A stretch of 11,614 bases of DNA from JACROF01 sp964598995 (GCA_964598995.1 CAZRDR010000085.1:1-11614); one strand, 5' to 3'. Shown: positions 1 to 8,051, counted from the first letter of the stretch. Translations and numbers: made by a program. The notes: a model not told the origin generated them from the sequence alone.

Positions 1-951
1 GAAGGATTTAATCCTATCAAATCAAACGAGAGAAGTGACAGACGCCTGAGAGCTTTTGCCTGGAGCAGTGAACGAGTTGTAGCTCACAAGCCTCACGTCG
101 ATGGGTGGGAGAACTATAACGAGCTTGTCTCAAACCCTAACAACAACTTTGTTATTGCAGCAACTCATAGGTCAGATTCGGAAGTACAGGCAGTTGTCGA
201 TGTCTTCTCACCCCTGAGAAAATTAGGTCTTGTTACCCACAGCTTTAATGTCATGGATAGTAATGGAGAATGGAAGCTGCCAGCGAAAGTCATCGGAAAA
301 GATAACTTTATGGTGTTGGGAGTTAATCGCGATCCTGAACAGACAACTGAGGCAAGAGCGAGAGATAGGTATCATTTAGATCCGGAAGAGATTTTGGCAA
401 TTGCAAGAAGAATGAGAACTGAGCATATTACACCAGTTGTTGCAGCTCACAGGCCTGCCTATCATAGTCCTCTTCCAAAAAATCCTGGAGTGATGGATGT
501 TTTGCTCGCGCATGCATATGCGTCATTGCATGAGCCGCAGACAGAGGAAGAAAAAATCATCCTGCCTGTGGCAGTAGACTGGCAAGGCAGAGAACCAGTT
601 GGCAACTCCCATGAGATGGGACAAGTAGTAAAAAATTTAGTAACTAGAAATAGGCCAGAAATTGCGATACATATTGCTCCTGCAGTCTATCTTGAAGGAC
701 TCCCACAACTTGATCCTGAGCTAGCACAACTAAAAAGTGCAACAGATCAGAGAACTCTTACCTCATTAGATCTTGCGATGATGACACTATCTTCGAGTTC
801 ACGCGCGTTACTCACTCCTGAACAGAGAGAATATGGTTTGACCATGCTTCGACAGCTTGAAAAGCAGTCTGGACAGGTCATGGATGCGTTAGCTAATACG
901 TTACCTGAAGCTGATCGGGGAATTTGGGGTAAAAAAGATTCAGAGAGCTAA
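1..951 (+). CDS. Acyltransferase-like protein (PlsC-like fold, tentative), 5' end outside window
   Basis: The reading frame is open from base 1 to the stop at 949-951, so this is the C-terminal 316 residues of a longer protein. The ATG at 253 is internal: the same frame continues upstream without a stop and carries the best motif. That motif, AATHRSDSE at about residues 62-70, resembles the HX4D acyltransferase motif, with Glu in place of Asp. Further on, a stretch with HRPAYHS, LPKNPGVMDVLLAHAYASL and then IILPVAVDW matches the general pattern of the later PlsC blocks, in which a G-rich helix leads to a hydrophobic PV strand. If correct, it would transfer acyl chains to a (lyso)phospholipid or glycerol phosphate at the membrane. 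No membrane segment is visible in this part. The assignment rests on weak motifs. The frame itself is secure. Confidence 0.75.
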   Translation, partial: EGFNPIKSNERSDRRLRAFAWSSERVVAHKPHVDGWENYNELVSNPNNNFVIAATHRSDSEVQAVVDVFSPLRKLGLVTHSFNVMDSNGEWKLPAKVIGKDNFMVLGVNRDPEQTTEARARDRYHLDPEEILAIARRMRTEHITPVVAAHRPAYHSPLPKNPGVMDVLLAHAYASLHEPQTEEEKIILPVAVDWQGREPVGNSHEMGQVVKNLVTRNRPEIAIHIAPAVYLEGLPQLDPELAQLKSATDQRTLTSLDLAMMTLSSSSRALLTPEQREYGLTMLRQLEKQSGQVMDALANTLPEADRGIWGKKDSES

Positions 952-2366
952 AGTGAGGCGTCGAGGACACCGATTTTGACATCAAATGGCAGATGATACA
1001 GCCCTCGGTCAAGGCCATAGTTAAGCCTATTGATTATTGAAGAATTATAGTCTAGTGAGACGAAGTCGTCTTTAGGTCGATAATACCCTCCCACGACTGC
1101 GAAGTTGTCGACATTTTTATAGAGCCTACTGACTGCTTGATGGATAGACTTGCCAGCTCCCGTGATAACTGCTAAATCCCAGTTAAAGCCGGCCGTAACG
1201 ATACTTCCACGCTCATTTTTCATAACATCTAACAGCCAAACATCTTTCTCGACCTCAGGTGTATAGTTGACCAAGATATTGGCTGAGATCGAATCTGTTT
1301 CTTCGTCACGACTCACGTTGTAGATGGAGACTGAACAACCGACCGTGCCTAATGTGTAAGGATTTTTCTTTTTAACGATATTCTCAAAGAACGTATTGAT
1401 ATTTCCGGACTGAGAAAGCTCAGTAAAGAAGCAGTTATACCCTGGACGATTGGAGCAGAATTCGCCAAAATACATTTTCCCATCTCTTTTGCCGATAAGA
1501 ACGGATGCATCCCAAATGAACCAGCCTTTATGCTCTTTCGCCATTTCATCAATGATAGGTGGGAAGGCGATGCGGTTAATCCGGTCATTCATATCAGTTG
1601 GGAAGACGAGGTCCTCAGCACAGCCAGTCTGAACAGAAATGTTACCGCTGCCAAATGACTTATTCTCGAACATAATACTCGTTCCGATAGGGACGCCATC
1701 ATAATAGAATTTCTCAGGAGTCATCTCGATAATATCGGGGATAAAGCGCTCTAAGATAAAGCCCAGACGTTCATATTTGTGAGGGAAATTAGTCAGAACT
1801 TCGATGAGTTGGGTATTAGCAAGTCTTGGGTTCTCAACTACAGGCACGAAGGTACGCGCAGTGTCGATCTGGCCCTTAAGTACCCAGAGCTCATTACTCT
1901 CTTTCAGAAATTTGATACCTTCTTGAATAGAAGTGAACTCAAAAATTTCGGGAGTATTCAGCTTGGGATAATGTGCTTTGACGAAGTCTTTAGCACGCTT
2001 ACGATCAACCTCAAAAAGAAAGTCATCTTTGGTTGGGAAGATGCCATGGAAATTAAGATCTCTGACTTTATCAGCCCAGCGATATAGACAGTTTTCTTCG
2101 ATATAGACGAAATAATCCTGGGGATTTTTAATCGTATGCATCCGGTCTACGACTTTTTGTGCGGGTTCGATCGGCAGCATACCTTTAAACAGACTTAAGC
2201 GTAAGCGAGTGTCGTCCGGATGCTCAGTCGCTTTCATCACCTCTTCCTCGAGGACGTAATCTTTAATATTCTCGACCATACCTACCTGGACATCATACCC
2301 TTGTTGATGAAGCTTATAGGCGATAGGAAGACCGAGGCCGGAAAAGGTAAAAAAGATATACTTCAT
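948..2366 (-). CDS. ATP-grasp protein resembling phosphoribosylamine-glycine ligase (PurD-like)
   Basis: A 472-residue protein. It begins with a Rossmann-like strand and glycine turn (FFTFSGLGLPIAYKL, residues 6-20), as in the N-terminal domain of GAR synthetase. The middle has an ATP-grasp pattern: WVLKG near residue 161, a Gly-rich segment FGSGNISVQTGC (about 238-249), then an acidic strand KMYFGEFCSNRPG that fits the metal-binding EFN/RxG region. The C-terminal part (VSIYNVS...GFNWDLAVITGAGKSIHQAVSRLYK) resembles the PurD C-terminal domain. PurD joins glycine to phosphoribosylamine in purine synthesis. No other purine gene is nearby and several PurD motifs are altered, so a different ligase substrate is possible. 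The gene converges on the acyltransferase-like gene with a 4-nt overlap. The start is the first ATG after a plausible promoter, TTGCGT (2404-2409)-17-AATACT (2381-2386), and no Shine-Dalgarno is visible. Confidence 0.75.
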   Translation of the reverse strand: MKYIFFTFSGLGLPIAYKLHQQGYDVQVGMVENIKDYVLEEEVMKATEHPDDTRLRLSLFKGMLPIEPAQKVVDRMHTIKNPQDYFVYIEENCLYRWADKVRDLNFHGIFPTKDDFLFEVDRKRAKDFVKAHYPKLNTPEIFEFTSIQEGIKFLKESNELWVLKGQIDTARTFVPVVENPRLANTQLIEVLTNFPHKYERLGFILERFIPDIIEMTPEKFYYDGVPIGTSIMFENKSFGSGNISVQTGCAEDLVFPTDMNDRINRIAFPPIIDEMAKEHKGWFIWDASVLIGKRDGKMYFGEFCSNRPGYNCFFTELSQSGNINTFFENIVKKKNPYTLGTVGCSVSIYNVSRDEETDSISANILVNYTPEVEKDVWLLDVMKNERGSIVTAGFNWDLAVITGAGKSIHQAVSRLYKNVDNFAVVGGYYRPKDDFVSLDYNSSIINRLNYGLDRGLYHLPFDVKIGVLDASL

Positions 2367-2380
2367 TTGTACTAAAAATT

Positions 2381-2409
2381 AGTATTAAACAATTGTTAGA
2401 AAAACGCAA
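2381..2409 (-). promoter_or_regulatory. Candidate promoter of the PurD-like gene
   Basis: On the minus strand TTGCGT (2404-2409) is followed after 17 nt by AATACT (2381-2386). The ATG lies 14 nt further on, giving a predicted leader of only about 7 nt. The match to consensus is partial, so this is a weak call. Confidence 0.35.
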
Positions 2410-2494
2410 GATAGCAATATAATCTCACTACCAAATTAGATAGGATTTTTGAGCTATTTTAATGCAAATTTTGAGGTCGTAATGAGTAATTTTT

Positions 2495-4192
2495 TTATTG
2501 GACCTGGAGTGTTTTTGTAGTTAGGGTCGGTTGATACGTATATGATGACCTTACGACATTAGTCACCGTCCCGATAAATGTGCCTTTTTCAGTAGTACGT
2601 TGATTAAACGTTATTCTTCCATTTAAGTTCGTGTTACCTGTAAATGTATAAAGCGTACCGTTCGGTGATTGGAGGGTAAATGTTACTGTTGCACCTGAGA
2701 GACCTTTGCCAGTTGCTTCATTGATGACTGTTATCTGTGAACTTATCCTGCGAGTAGTTGAGCTGATATTAGTGTAAGACATGACGATATCTTTCACTGT
2801 CATGGTGAGTGCAGGAGTTGGGGTGGGCGTTGGGGTACTCGTCGGCAGAGGTGTCGGTGTAGCTGTTGGGACTGGCGTACTCGTCGGAGTAGGTGTCGCG
2901 GTCGGAGCTGGCGTTGGAGTCGCAGTCGGGGTAGGCGTGACAGTATTAGCTAATGCCGCAACTGCGTTAAAAGCATTAATACGACCTGAAGTGAATTTGG
3001 TGCCAGTTCCTGCGATGTGATCTGCGGTCTGTTCGATCTGACTTCTGACACAGGTATTGGTACTGCAGAGGCCTGATGACCAGATGAGAGCTGCTTCACC
3101 TGCGACGAACGGAGTTGCCATCGAGGTCCCAGACATCGTCTGATAGGAGTGGTTGTAATAAGTGGAGTAGATATTTACCCCAGGCGCTGCGACATCGACC
3201 CAACTGCCGAAGTTTGACCAGCTTGCCAGATTATCGTTACTATCTGTGGCAGCGACAGCAATAGCATTGGTGTAATACGCAGGGTAACTCGGTGAGGAAC
3301 TGCCGCTGTTGCCAGCTGCGACGACCACGACTGCGCCTTTACTCCACGCATAGTCCACTGCATCAGAAAGTGCTTGAGAGGAAGCTGAACCGCCCAGACT
3401 CATACTGATAACTTTTGCACCCTGGTCGGCAGCCCAGGTAATACCACTGGCGATCCATGAATAATAGCCAGAACCTGAGCTATCAAGGACTTTACCACTG
3501 ATAAGACTTGCGTTATATCCAGTGCCAGCAACTCCTGAGCCGTTATTAGTTAAGGCTGCTGCGATGCCGGCGACATGAGATCCGTGACCATTATTATCAA
3601 GCGCGGTTGCGTCTGTGGTGAAGTTAGCATCCTGGACGACTTTTCCGGTGAGGTCAGGGTGTGACTCATCGATACCAGTATCTAAGATCGCGATTTTTAC
3701 ACCTGGGTCGCCTGTCGTAACGTCCCACGCGCTTTGGGTACTCGAGTTAGCCGCATCAATCTTGAAAAGGCCCCATTGCTGCGTGAGAGACGTATCATTC
3801 GTGACACTTGTCGCAGTCGCTTTGAAATCAGGTTCTGCGTACTGGACGAAAGGTGTCTGATTAAGTGCTTGTAAGATCGCATCGCGAGCAGGAGCAGGGA
3901 CTTTAAGGATTTCGAGATGCAGCTTATCTATGCGGCGTTGAAGTTTGGCATTAACTTTTTGGCGGATCGTTGCTTTATCATTTTCCTGCGCGTTGGATTT
4001 GTATTTTACGATGATTTCATCTGGTGAAGCAGGCAGCTGGAGAGCTTGGGAGTGGACGACTTGTGGAGTTACGAGGTGTGCTGCTCCTAGGACAATAAGA
4101 AGAGTTAGAGTAAGTGAGGCGACTATACGTAACCAATGATTTCGGGCAGAGTGAATCATCGTCAGGAAAGCTATTAAGCCATATTTCATCAT
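2495..4192 (-). CDS. Secreted or anchored subtilisin-family (S8) serine protease with Pro/Thr linker and Ig-like tail
   Basis: A 565-residue protein. An N-terminal hydrophobic segment (about 21-40, after HSARNHWLR) is a signal peptide or anchor. Residues about 55-125 form an inhibitor-type propeptide ending QYAEPD. The S8 catalytic domain (about 138-415) has all the expected residues: Asp171 in AILDTGIDESHPDL, His203 in NGHGSHVAG, oxyanion Asn295 in AAGNSG and Ser357 in MSGTSMATP. Cys376 and Cys381 could form a disulfide. A Thr-Pro linker (417-460) leads to a C-terminal beta-sandwich of about 100 residues (GLSGATVTFTLQSPNG), similar to bacterial Ig-like domains. It should act outside the cytoplasmic membrane on unknown proteins. 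Two starts are plausible, M1 at 4192 and M12 at 4159; the shorter one gives a cleaner signal peptide. There is no Shine-Dalgarno, and an inverted repeat sits 11 nt before the ATG. Confidence 0.9.
   Translation of the reverse strand: MMKYGLIAFLTMIHSARNHWLRIVASLTLTLLIVLGAAHLVTPQVVHSQALQLPASPDEIIVKYKSNAQENDKATIRQKVNAKLQRRIDKLHLEILKVPAPARDAILQALNQTPFVQYAEPDFKATATSVTNDTSLTQQWGLFKIDAANSSTQSAWDVTTGDPGVKIAILDTGIDESHPDLTGKVVQDANFTTDATALDNNGHGSHVAGIAAALTNNGSGVAGTGYNASLISGKVLDSSGSGYYSWIASGITWAADQGAKVISMSLGGSASSQALSDAVDYAWSKGAVVVVAAGNSGSSSPSYPAYYTNAIAVAATDSNDNLASWSNFGSWVDVAAPGVNIYSTYYNHSYQTMSGTSMATPFVAGEAALIWSSGLCSTNTCVRSQIEQTADHIAGTGTKFTSGRINAFNAVAALANTVTPTPTATPTPAPTATPTPTSTPVPTATPTPLPTSTPTPTPTPALTMTVKDIVMSYTNISSTTRRISSQITVINEATGKGLSGATVTFTLQSPNGTLYTFTGNTNLNGRITFNQRTTEKGTFIGTVTNVVRSSYTYQPTLTTKTLQVQ
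2814..2943 (-). repeat. Thr-Pro codon repeat inside the S8 protease gene
   Basis: An imperfect repeat of ACN-CCN codons encodes residues about 417-460 of the protease, built of TPTP, TATP and TSTP units. It makes an extended, probably surface-exposed spacer between the catalytic and Ig-like domains. On the plus strand it gives a spurious Val/Gly-rich open frame. Such tracts change length easily by slippage. Confidence 0.85.
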
Positions 4193-4202
4193 TAGCTGTC
4201 AA

Positions 4203-4224
4203 GCTCAACGATACATCGTTGAGC
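4203..4224 (-). promoter_or_regulatory. Perfect inverted repeat just upstream of the S8 protease start
   Basis: Two 10-nt arms, GCTCAACGAT and ATCGTTGAGC, are separated by AC. The element ends 11 nt before the protease ATG and lies 14 nt after the stop of the small membrane protein gene. No T-run follows on either strand, so it does not look like a terminator. It could be a protein-binding operator or an RNA hairpin that controls translation of a start site lacking a Shine-Dalgarno. Its outer half-sites, CTCAA and TTGAG, recur in the inverted repeat before the M50 protease at 11448-11469. Confidence 0.6.
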
Positions 4225-4238
4225 ATAAGAATGCAAGA

Positions 4239-4364
4239 CTATCTCGCAGCAATGAGGATAAAGCCGATATATGCGATCGCAAGACCAAGTGAGAGGATGC
4301 TCAGACTTAAGGCGATAATACGCATTTCAGAATTAGAAAAAAATTGTTTTTTTAGGTTCCGCAT
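4239..4364 (-). CDS. Small single-pass membrane protein, 41 aa, function unknown
   Basis: The reading frame extends further upstream, but the start at 4364 gives a compact protein. It has a basic N-terminus (MRNLKKQFF), a polar turn (SNSEMR) and one strongly hydrophobic helix (about residues 17-40, ALSLSILSLGLAIAYIGFIL) ending AAR. TATACT on the minus strand ends 6 nt before this ATG, which supports it as a leaderless start. It is 46 nt upstream of the S8 protease on the same strand, so the two may be cotranscribed. I do not recognise the family. A very short coding region is easily a chance frame; the promoter placement and hydrophobic helix are the arguments for it. Confidence 0.5.
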   Translation of the reverse strand: MRNLKKQFFSNSEMRIIALSLSILSLGLAIAYIGFILIAAR

Positions 4365-4370
4365 ATGAAT

Positions 4371-4376
4371 AGTATA
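4371..4376 (-). promoter_or_regulatory. -10 box TATACT for the small membrane protein
   Basis: TATACT on the minus strand occupies 4371-4376, 6 nt before the ATG at 4364. No convincing -35 box is seen. The spacing predicts an mRNA beginning at or next to the start codon. Confidence 0.4.
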
Positions 4377-4411
4377 CCTCTTATTTTCTGTACTTATTAG
4401 TCCTGAGGACG

Positions 4412-4417
4412 TATAAT
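4412..4417 (+). promoter_or_regulatory. -10 box TATAAT for the polymerase gene (leaderless start)
   Basis: A perfect TATAAT is followed by 7 nt (CACAGCA) and then the ATG at 4425, so transcription should start at or within a base of the start codon. The -35 region is weak. An in-frame stop at 4404-4406 rules out a longer protein, so the truncation at the N-terminus is real and the gene has its own promoter. Confidence 0.65.
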
Positions 4418-4424
4418 CACAGCA

Positions 4425-5834
4425 ATGGAAAAAGTTCTTTGGGATCTCAAGTCTCAGTTTGAAACATATCAAAATGAGGATGTTTTTGACTGCATGATCG
4501 CCGAGTTTCTGCTCTCGGATGGAAGATATATACCATCACTTGAGACGACGCTCTCAAGATACAAAGTTAAGACACTTGAAGAATTAGCAGAAAAGCAAAA
4601 AGAGAAATTAGCTGAACTCCCGAAGCTTGCTGACCTCTATCAGAACGTCGAATTACCTCTTGTAAAAGTCCTCTGGCACATGGAGAAAATTGGCATTTGT
4701 CTTGATGTGGCTAAGCTTCGCCAGGTAGGTGAAGAGATAGAAAAAGCTATTATCGCACTTGAGGAAACGATTAAAAAAGAAGTCGGCTTTGAGATTAATT
4801 TAAATTCTAGCATCCAAGTCGGCAATTTCCTTGCAGAAAAAGCAGGAGTCCCACTCGCCAAGACCAAGACGGGAAGGTATGCAACGAACGAAAATGAATT
4901 GCAGCAATTTGCTGACCAATTTCCGATCATTAAGCAGTTATTAGACTATCGAGAGTTGTCCAAACTCCGCTCGACGTACGTTGAGAGCCTCATTCAAAAG
5001 ATCGATGACGATGGAAGAGTTCATACGAGTTACAACCAAGTTGCGGTAAGTACCGGGAGACTATCGTCCTCAAATCCTAATCTGCAGAATATCCCAGTGA
5101 CATCAAGTTTTGGACAAAAGATTAAGTCGTGCTTTGTCGCAAGTGATGGCAAAGTATTTCTGTCTTTTGACTACTCCCAACAAGAGCTTCGTATCTTAGC
5201 GCATTTAACTGGCGAGGAGCGACTTATCGAGGCATTTACCAAAAACGAAGACGTCCACAAGATAACGGCGAGTCAGTTATTTCATGTTCCTTATGATGCG
5301 GTTACGAAAGAACAGCGCATGGTCGGCAAGACTATCAATTTCGGTATCATTTACGGCATGAGTAGTTATGGTATGAGTCAGGGATTAACAATTCCAGTTG
5401 ATGAAGCACAGGGCTTCATTGATACATTTTATGCGACGTATCCTAAGATTCAAACGTATTATGAAAATTATTTAAAGCAGGGAAGAATCGATGGATATGT
5501 GGAGACGTTACTTGGCCGCAGGCGATACGTTTTCGAGTACCCAGGACAGAAATTCATCGATAACTTTACTCGCAGAGTTCTTATGAATTATCCGATTCAA
5601 GGCACAGCCGCTGATCTGATGAAAAAGGCGATGAATGAGATTAACGAAAAGATTTTGTCAAAAGATGAAGAGGTAAAATTGTTACTCCAGATTCATGACG
5701 ATCTCGTCTTCGAAGTTCCGGATAGTAAAGAAAAAATCGATCAATTAATCCCGCAGATTAAAGAGATCATGTGCTCTTTGTATCCATTAGCAGTTCCGAT
5801 CGAAGTCGACGAGAAGATGGGGAAGAATTGGTGA
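4425..5834 (+). CDS. polA: Compact family A DNA polymerase (DNA polymerase I polymerase domain only)
   Basis: A 469-residue polymerase, against roughly 900 for full-length Pol I and 600 for Klenow. The 5'-nuclease is absent. Only the last part of the 3'-5' exonuclease fold remains (about 1-45, FDCMIAEFLL...SLETTLSRY), without its metal-binding carboxylates, so no proofreading is expected. Thumb, palm and fingers are complete: TGRLSSSNPNLQNIP (210-224), motif A FDYSQQELR with Asp249 and steric-gate Glu254, motif B with Arg298, Lys302, Phe306 and Tyr310, and motif C QIHDDLVFEV with Asp425. Two positions differ from E. coli Pol I: Gln253 replaces Ile709 and Asp426 replaces Glu883. It should fill gaps and Okazaki junctions, with 5'-nuclease supplied by another gene. 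It converges on the next gene with a 13-nt gap. Confidence 0.93.
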   Translation: MEKVLWDLKSQFETYQNEDVFDCMIAEFLLSDGRYIPSLETTLSRYKVKTLEELAEKQKEKLAELPKLADLYQNVELPLVKVLWHMEKIGICLDVAKLRQVGEEIEKAIIALEETIKKEVGFEINLNSSIQVGNFLAEKAGVPLAKTKTGRYATNENELQQFADQFPIIKQLLDYRELSKLRSTYVESLIQKIDDDGRVHTSYNQVAVSTGRLSSSNPNLQNIPVTSSFGQKIKSCFVASDGKVFLSFDYSQQELRILAHLTGEERLIEAFTKNEDVHKITASQLFHVPYDAVTKEQRMVGKTINFGIIYGMSSYGMSQGLTIPVDEAQGFIDTFYATYPKIQTYYENYLKQGRIDGYVETLLGRRRYVFEYPGQKFIDNFTRRVLMNYPIQGTAADLMKKAMNEINEKILSKDEEVKLLLQIHDDLVFEVPDSKEKIDQLIPQIKEIMCSLYPLAVPIEVDEKMGKNW

Positions 5835-5847
5835 GAGATGAAGCCTA

Positions 5848-7320
5848 TTACTGGGTGAAAATGCGATAAGTATAACCACTTGTTGGTCCAGTTGAAAAAT
5901 TGAGAACCAACTGACTACCACTAGGTAAAGTTTTGTCCACTGGTTCTACAAGCAGCATATTGTTATCAGTAAGAGTCGATTTGGTAGTAACTTTATTATT
6001 ATTGCTGTCCTCGGGGAAGAACGCTTTATCATGAAATTGGGCTATAGTTCCTGGTAGGGCATAGATATTAGGAGTAATGGTGAGTGGATCGTAGACTTTG
6101 TTGGTATAGAGCATAAAAGCAAAGTCATTGAAAGGTACTTCGACTAACGACTCCTCTATAGGGAAGAAAAATTCCTGTCCGTCAGAATATCTTTTTACTT
6201 TTATGACGACGTCTGAGACATCTCTATCCTGCAATTTCATAGTGTAACTCTCTGTTCCATTTTTTGAATTTTCAACGATCAGATAATAATTGCCTGTTTC
6301 AGGTACCTTGAACTCAACACGAGTATCTAAGTCTCCTTTCACCAGATTGCCTTTCTCGTCGTAAAGATCACTCTCAATATAACTATACCCAGTATTTTCT
6401 GTCGCAATTGTAGTCAAGCGCTGTCCTTTAAAGGCACTAAAGACGTAACCTTGAGCTCTTTTATCTTTCCAGGTGCCATCACTTTCTGAAAAAGTCGATG
6501 TGACCTCGGGTGCCTCAGCTTGTAATGGCTTAAATGTTACTGAGGGGAATGAAGGATTAGTCGTTGTATCGGAAGTAGGAGTGGACTCTTGCGCATATGC
6601 AGTCATAAGGTGTGAGAATAGTGAGGATTTTGCTTTCGTCATTGAGGTAGTCGAATTTACTGATTGGAAGAAGGATTGAATCGTAGAAGTATATGCATCT
6701 AAATTTGGTGAAAAGAATTGCGCAGAATAGCTTTTCCCATTGTTAGTCCAGGTGTACTCGTCAACAGAGCGAGGAGTTTTAGCAAAAGTTTCTTTACCGG
6801 TTCGCTTCGTAAGTTTTACCCCTCCTATGTTAACTGTCTGAGATGGTTCGTAGGTGATTGTCTTGGAATTTGTATTGTTCATCTTGGTAAATAATTTGAG
6901 TTGCATATATTGTGACTGTGAGGTCTTTGATAAATCAGATGAAGCGAGGTCAGTGAATTCAGCATTTAGACTAGCTGAGTCGTTTTTGTAAAATCTTCCG
7001 GTCATAGTTTTTGCTAGTTGGAAAGAAAGACCACTATTCGTTTTAACATTGACTACATTTCCAATCATTTTTTTTGCTTTAGGAGGGGAGACTGCTGCTT
7101 TGGGAGCTTGAGTTGCAGATGATGTGGTAGTAGTAGGTTGAGATTTATTACCGCCCATGGTAAAGGCAAAAACCACAATAATCAGCAAAACTACTCCGAT
7201 AGGGATAAGAATTTTCTTATTAGAGAATAATTGCGATATCGACTTCCGAGGTTGTTCAGGTGGCGTAACTGGTGGTATCTCAGGTACCTCCGTTGCTTGA
7301 GGTAGTCTCTGTTCCTCCAT
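5848..7320 (-). CDS. Membrane-anchored surface protein with PPC-like and Ig-like domains
   Basis: A 490-residue protein. A Pro-rich cytoplasmic tail (about 1-30) precedes a single transmembrane helix (about 35-55, ILIPIGVVLLIIVVFAFTMG). A Thr/Ser/Ala/Pro-rich stalk follows, then a long extracellular part. Residues about 290-380 (GYVFSAFKGQRLTTIATE ... VEFKVPETGNYYLIVENS) look like a bacterial pre-peptidase C-terminal (PPC) beta-sandwich. The C-terminus (YDPLTITPNIYALPG ... VDKTLPSGSQLVLNFSTG) resembles SbsA-type Ig-like folds. These are surface or substrate-binding modules; no catalytic motif is seen. The frame is open to 7512, but ATG 7320 is chosen because TTGACT-18-AACAAT ends 6 nt before it and because the upstream extension overlaps the neighbouring gene. 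That neighbour, the PQ-loop-like gene, ends 50 nt upstream on the same strand. Confidence 0.8.
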   Translation of the reverse strand: MEEQRLPQATEVPEIPPVTPPEQPRKSISQLFSNKKILIPIGVVLLIIVVFAFTMGGNKSQPTTTTSSATQAPKAAVSPPKAKKMIGNVVNVKTNSGLSFQLAKTMTGRFYKNDSASLNAEFTDLASSDLSKTSQSQYMQLKLFTKMNNTNSKTITYEPSQTVNIGGVKLTKRTGKETFAKTPRSVDEYTWTNNGKSYSAQFFSPNLDAYTSTIQSFFQSVNSTTSMTKAKSSLFSHLMTAYAQESTPTSDTTTNPSFPSVTFKPLQAEAPEVTSTFSESDGTWKDKRAQGYVFSAFKGQRLTTIATENTGYSYIESDLYDEKGNLVKGDLDTRVEFKVPETGNYYLIVENSKNGTESYTMKLQDRDVSDVVIKVKRYSDGQEFFFPIEESLVEVPFNDFAFMLYTNKVYDPLTITPNIYALPGTIAQFHDKAFFPEDSNNNKVTTKSTLTDNNMLLVEPVDKTLPSGSQLVLNFSTGPTSGYTYRIFTQ

Positions 7321-7326
7321 AGTTCT

Positions 7327-7356
7327 ATTGTTGAGTAAGTGGGTGGAAGAAGTCAA
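7327..7356 (-). promoter_or_regulatory. Promoter of the PPC/Ig surface protein gene
   Basis: On the minus strand TTGACT (7351-7356) is separated by 18 nt from AACAAT (7327-7332), which ends 6 nt before the ATG. The same pair of hexamers with a 17-nt spacer and the same 6-nt gap precedes the gene at 9836, so this looks like a real leaderless promoter form in this genome. Confidence 0.55.
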
Positions 7357-7370
7357 GAGGAAGAAGTAGT

Positions 7371-7934
7371 TTAAGCTCTTTCTTTCAAAAACTTCGTCGT
7401 TACAATTGCTCCATTCATTAAAAAGACATATGCTGGATAAATAAGTAATACCCAGTCGAGTCTGGGAACTGCAAGAACAGTTAAGAGTCCACCGAGACCT
7501 GCAAGTACCCACTGCGGATAAGTCTCAGTTTCAGGATGGTGGTAGGTTTTGATGAGTGTTGGAAGCGCACCTATGCCATCGATGATAACTGCTAAAAGTG
7601 TTGAAATATGTGTCTCTCTAATCGTTAGCCAATAAATAAGAAGAAGGATTGCTAGGATGAGGCAGAGCTTGTCGATGGTAGACATCTTACCAAATCCATA
7701 GCGAAGAGAAAGGAGAAAAGTTATCGTCACAAGGATAGTAGTACTAATGAAAAAAAGTGATGAGTAACCGCCACCATTGAGTACTTGATTGACAGCCGCA
7801 ATCGCAGTCAGAATAGTCCAGATGAACCAGGTTACAGCATGAGGTTTGACGATTTTGCGCAAGATATCGCGGATATAGGGAAAGTAACCAATGAGATTAA
7901 GAACGAGAGCTGCAATTCCAAGAAGTGCCTGCAT
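7371..7934 (-). CDS. Multipass membrane protein, PQ-loop/SemiSWEET-like
   Basis: A 187-residue, highly hydrophobic protein with about six or seven membrane helices. Two related blocks can be seen: GIAALVLNLIGYFPYIRDIL followed by PHAVTWFIWT (about 5-42), and AVIIDGIGALPTLIKTYHH followed by TYPQWVLAG (about 117-150). Each has a helix broken by a proline, a basic turn and then a Trp-containing helix. This two-repeat layout is typical of the PQ-loop/MtN3 (SWEET) superfamily of small-molecule transporters and receptors; the substrate cannot be read. The frame is open to a TTG at 7988, but ATG 7934 is preferred because an extended -10 (TGCTATAAT) ends 6 nt before it. It is followed 50 nt later by the surface-protein gene, which also has a promoter of its own. 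Confidence 0.75.
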   Translation of the reverse strand: MQALLGIAALVLNLIGYFPYIRDILRKIVKPHAVTWFIWTILTAIAAVNQVLNGGGYSSLFFISTTILVTITFLLSLRYGFGKMSTIDKLCLILAILLLIYWLTIRETHISTLLAVIIDGIGALPTLIKTYHHPETETYPQWVLAGLGGLLTVLAVPRLDWVLLIYPAYVFLMNGAIVTTKFLKERA

Positions 7935-7940
7935 AGCCAG

Positions 7941-7949
7941 ATTATAGCA
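7941..7949 (-). promoter_or_regulatory. Extended -10 promoter of the PQ-loop-like gene
   Basis: The minus strand reads TGCTATAAT, an extended -10 with a perfect TATAAT at 7941-7946. It is followed by six bases (CTGGCT) and the ATG at 7934. There is no clear -35, which fits an extended -10 promoter. A leaderless mRNA is predicted. Confidence 0.55.
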
Positions 7950-8051
7950 GAGCTGGCCCATGCTATAATTTCCGCAATAAAGAACCAATTCTTATCAGCA
8001 AGAGTGTGGTTATTTATGAACCTTTACATTTAGTAATTGTATATAGCCAAT

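Noticed and set aside
2781..3020. Plus-strand frame rich in Val and Gly
   Set aside because: It is the mirror of the Thr-Pro codon repeat of the S8 protease on the other strand.
7321..7512. Upstream extension of the PPC/Ig surface protein
   Set aside because: It overlaps the end of the PQ-loop-like gene in another frame and has Cys-rich, unstructured composition; the promoter box places the start at 7320.
7935..7988. TTG-started extension of the PQ-loop-like protein
   Set aside because: The extension would be translated from the promoter's -10 region; ATG 7934 follows TATAAT by 6 nt.
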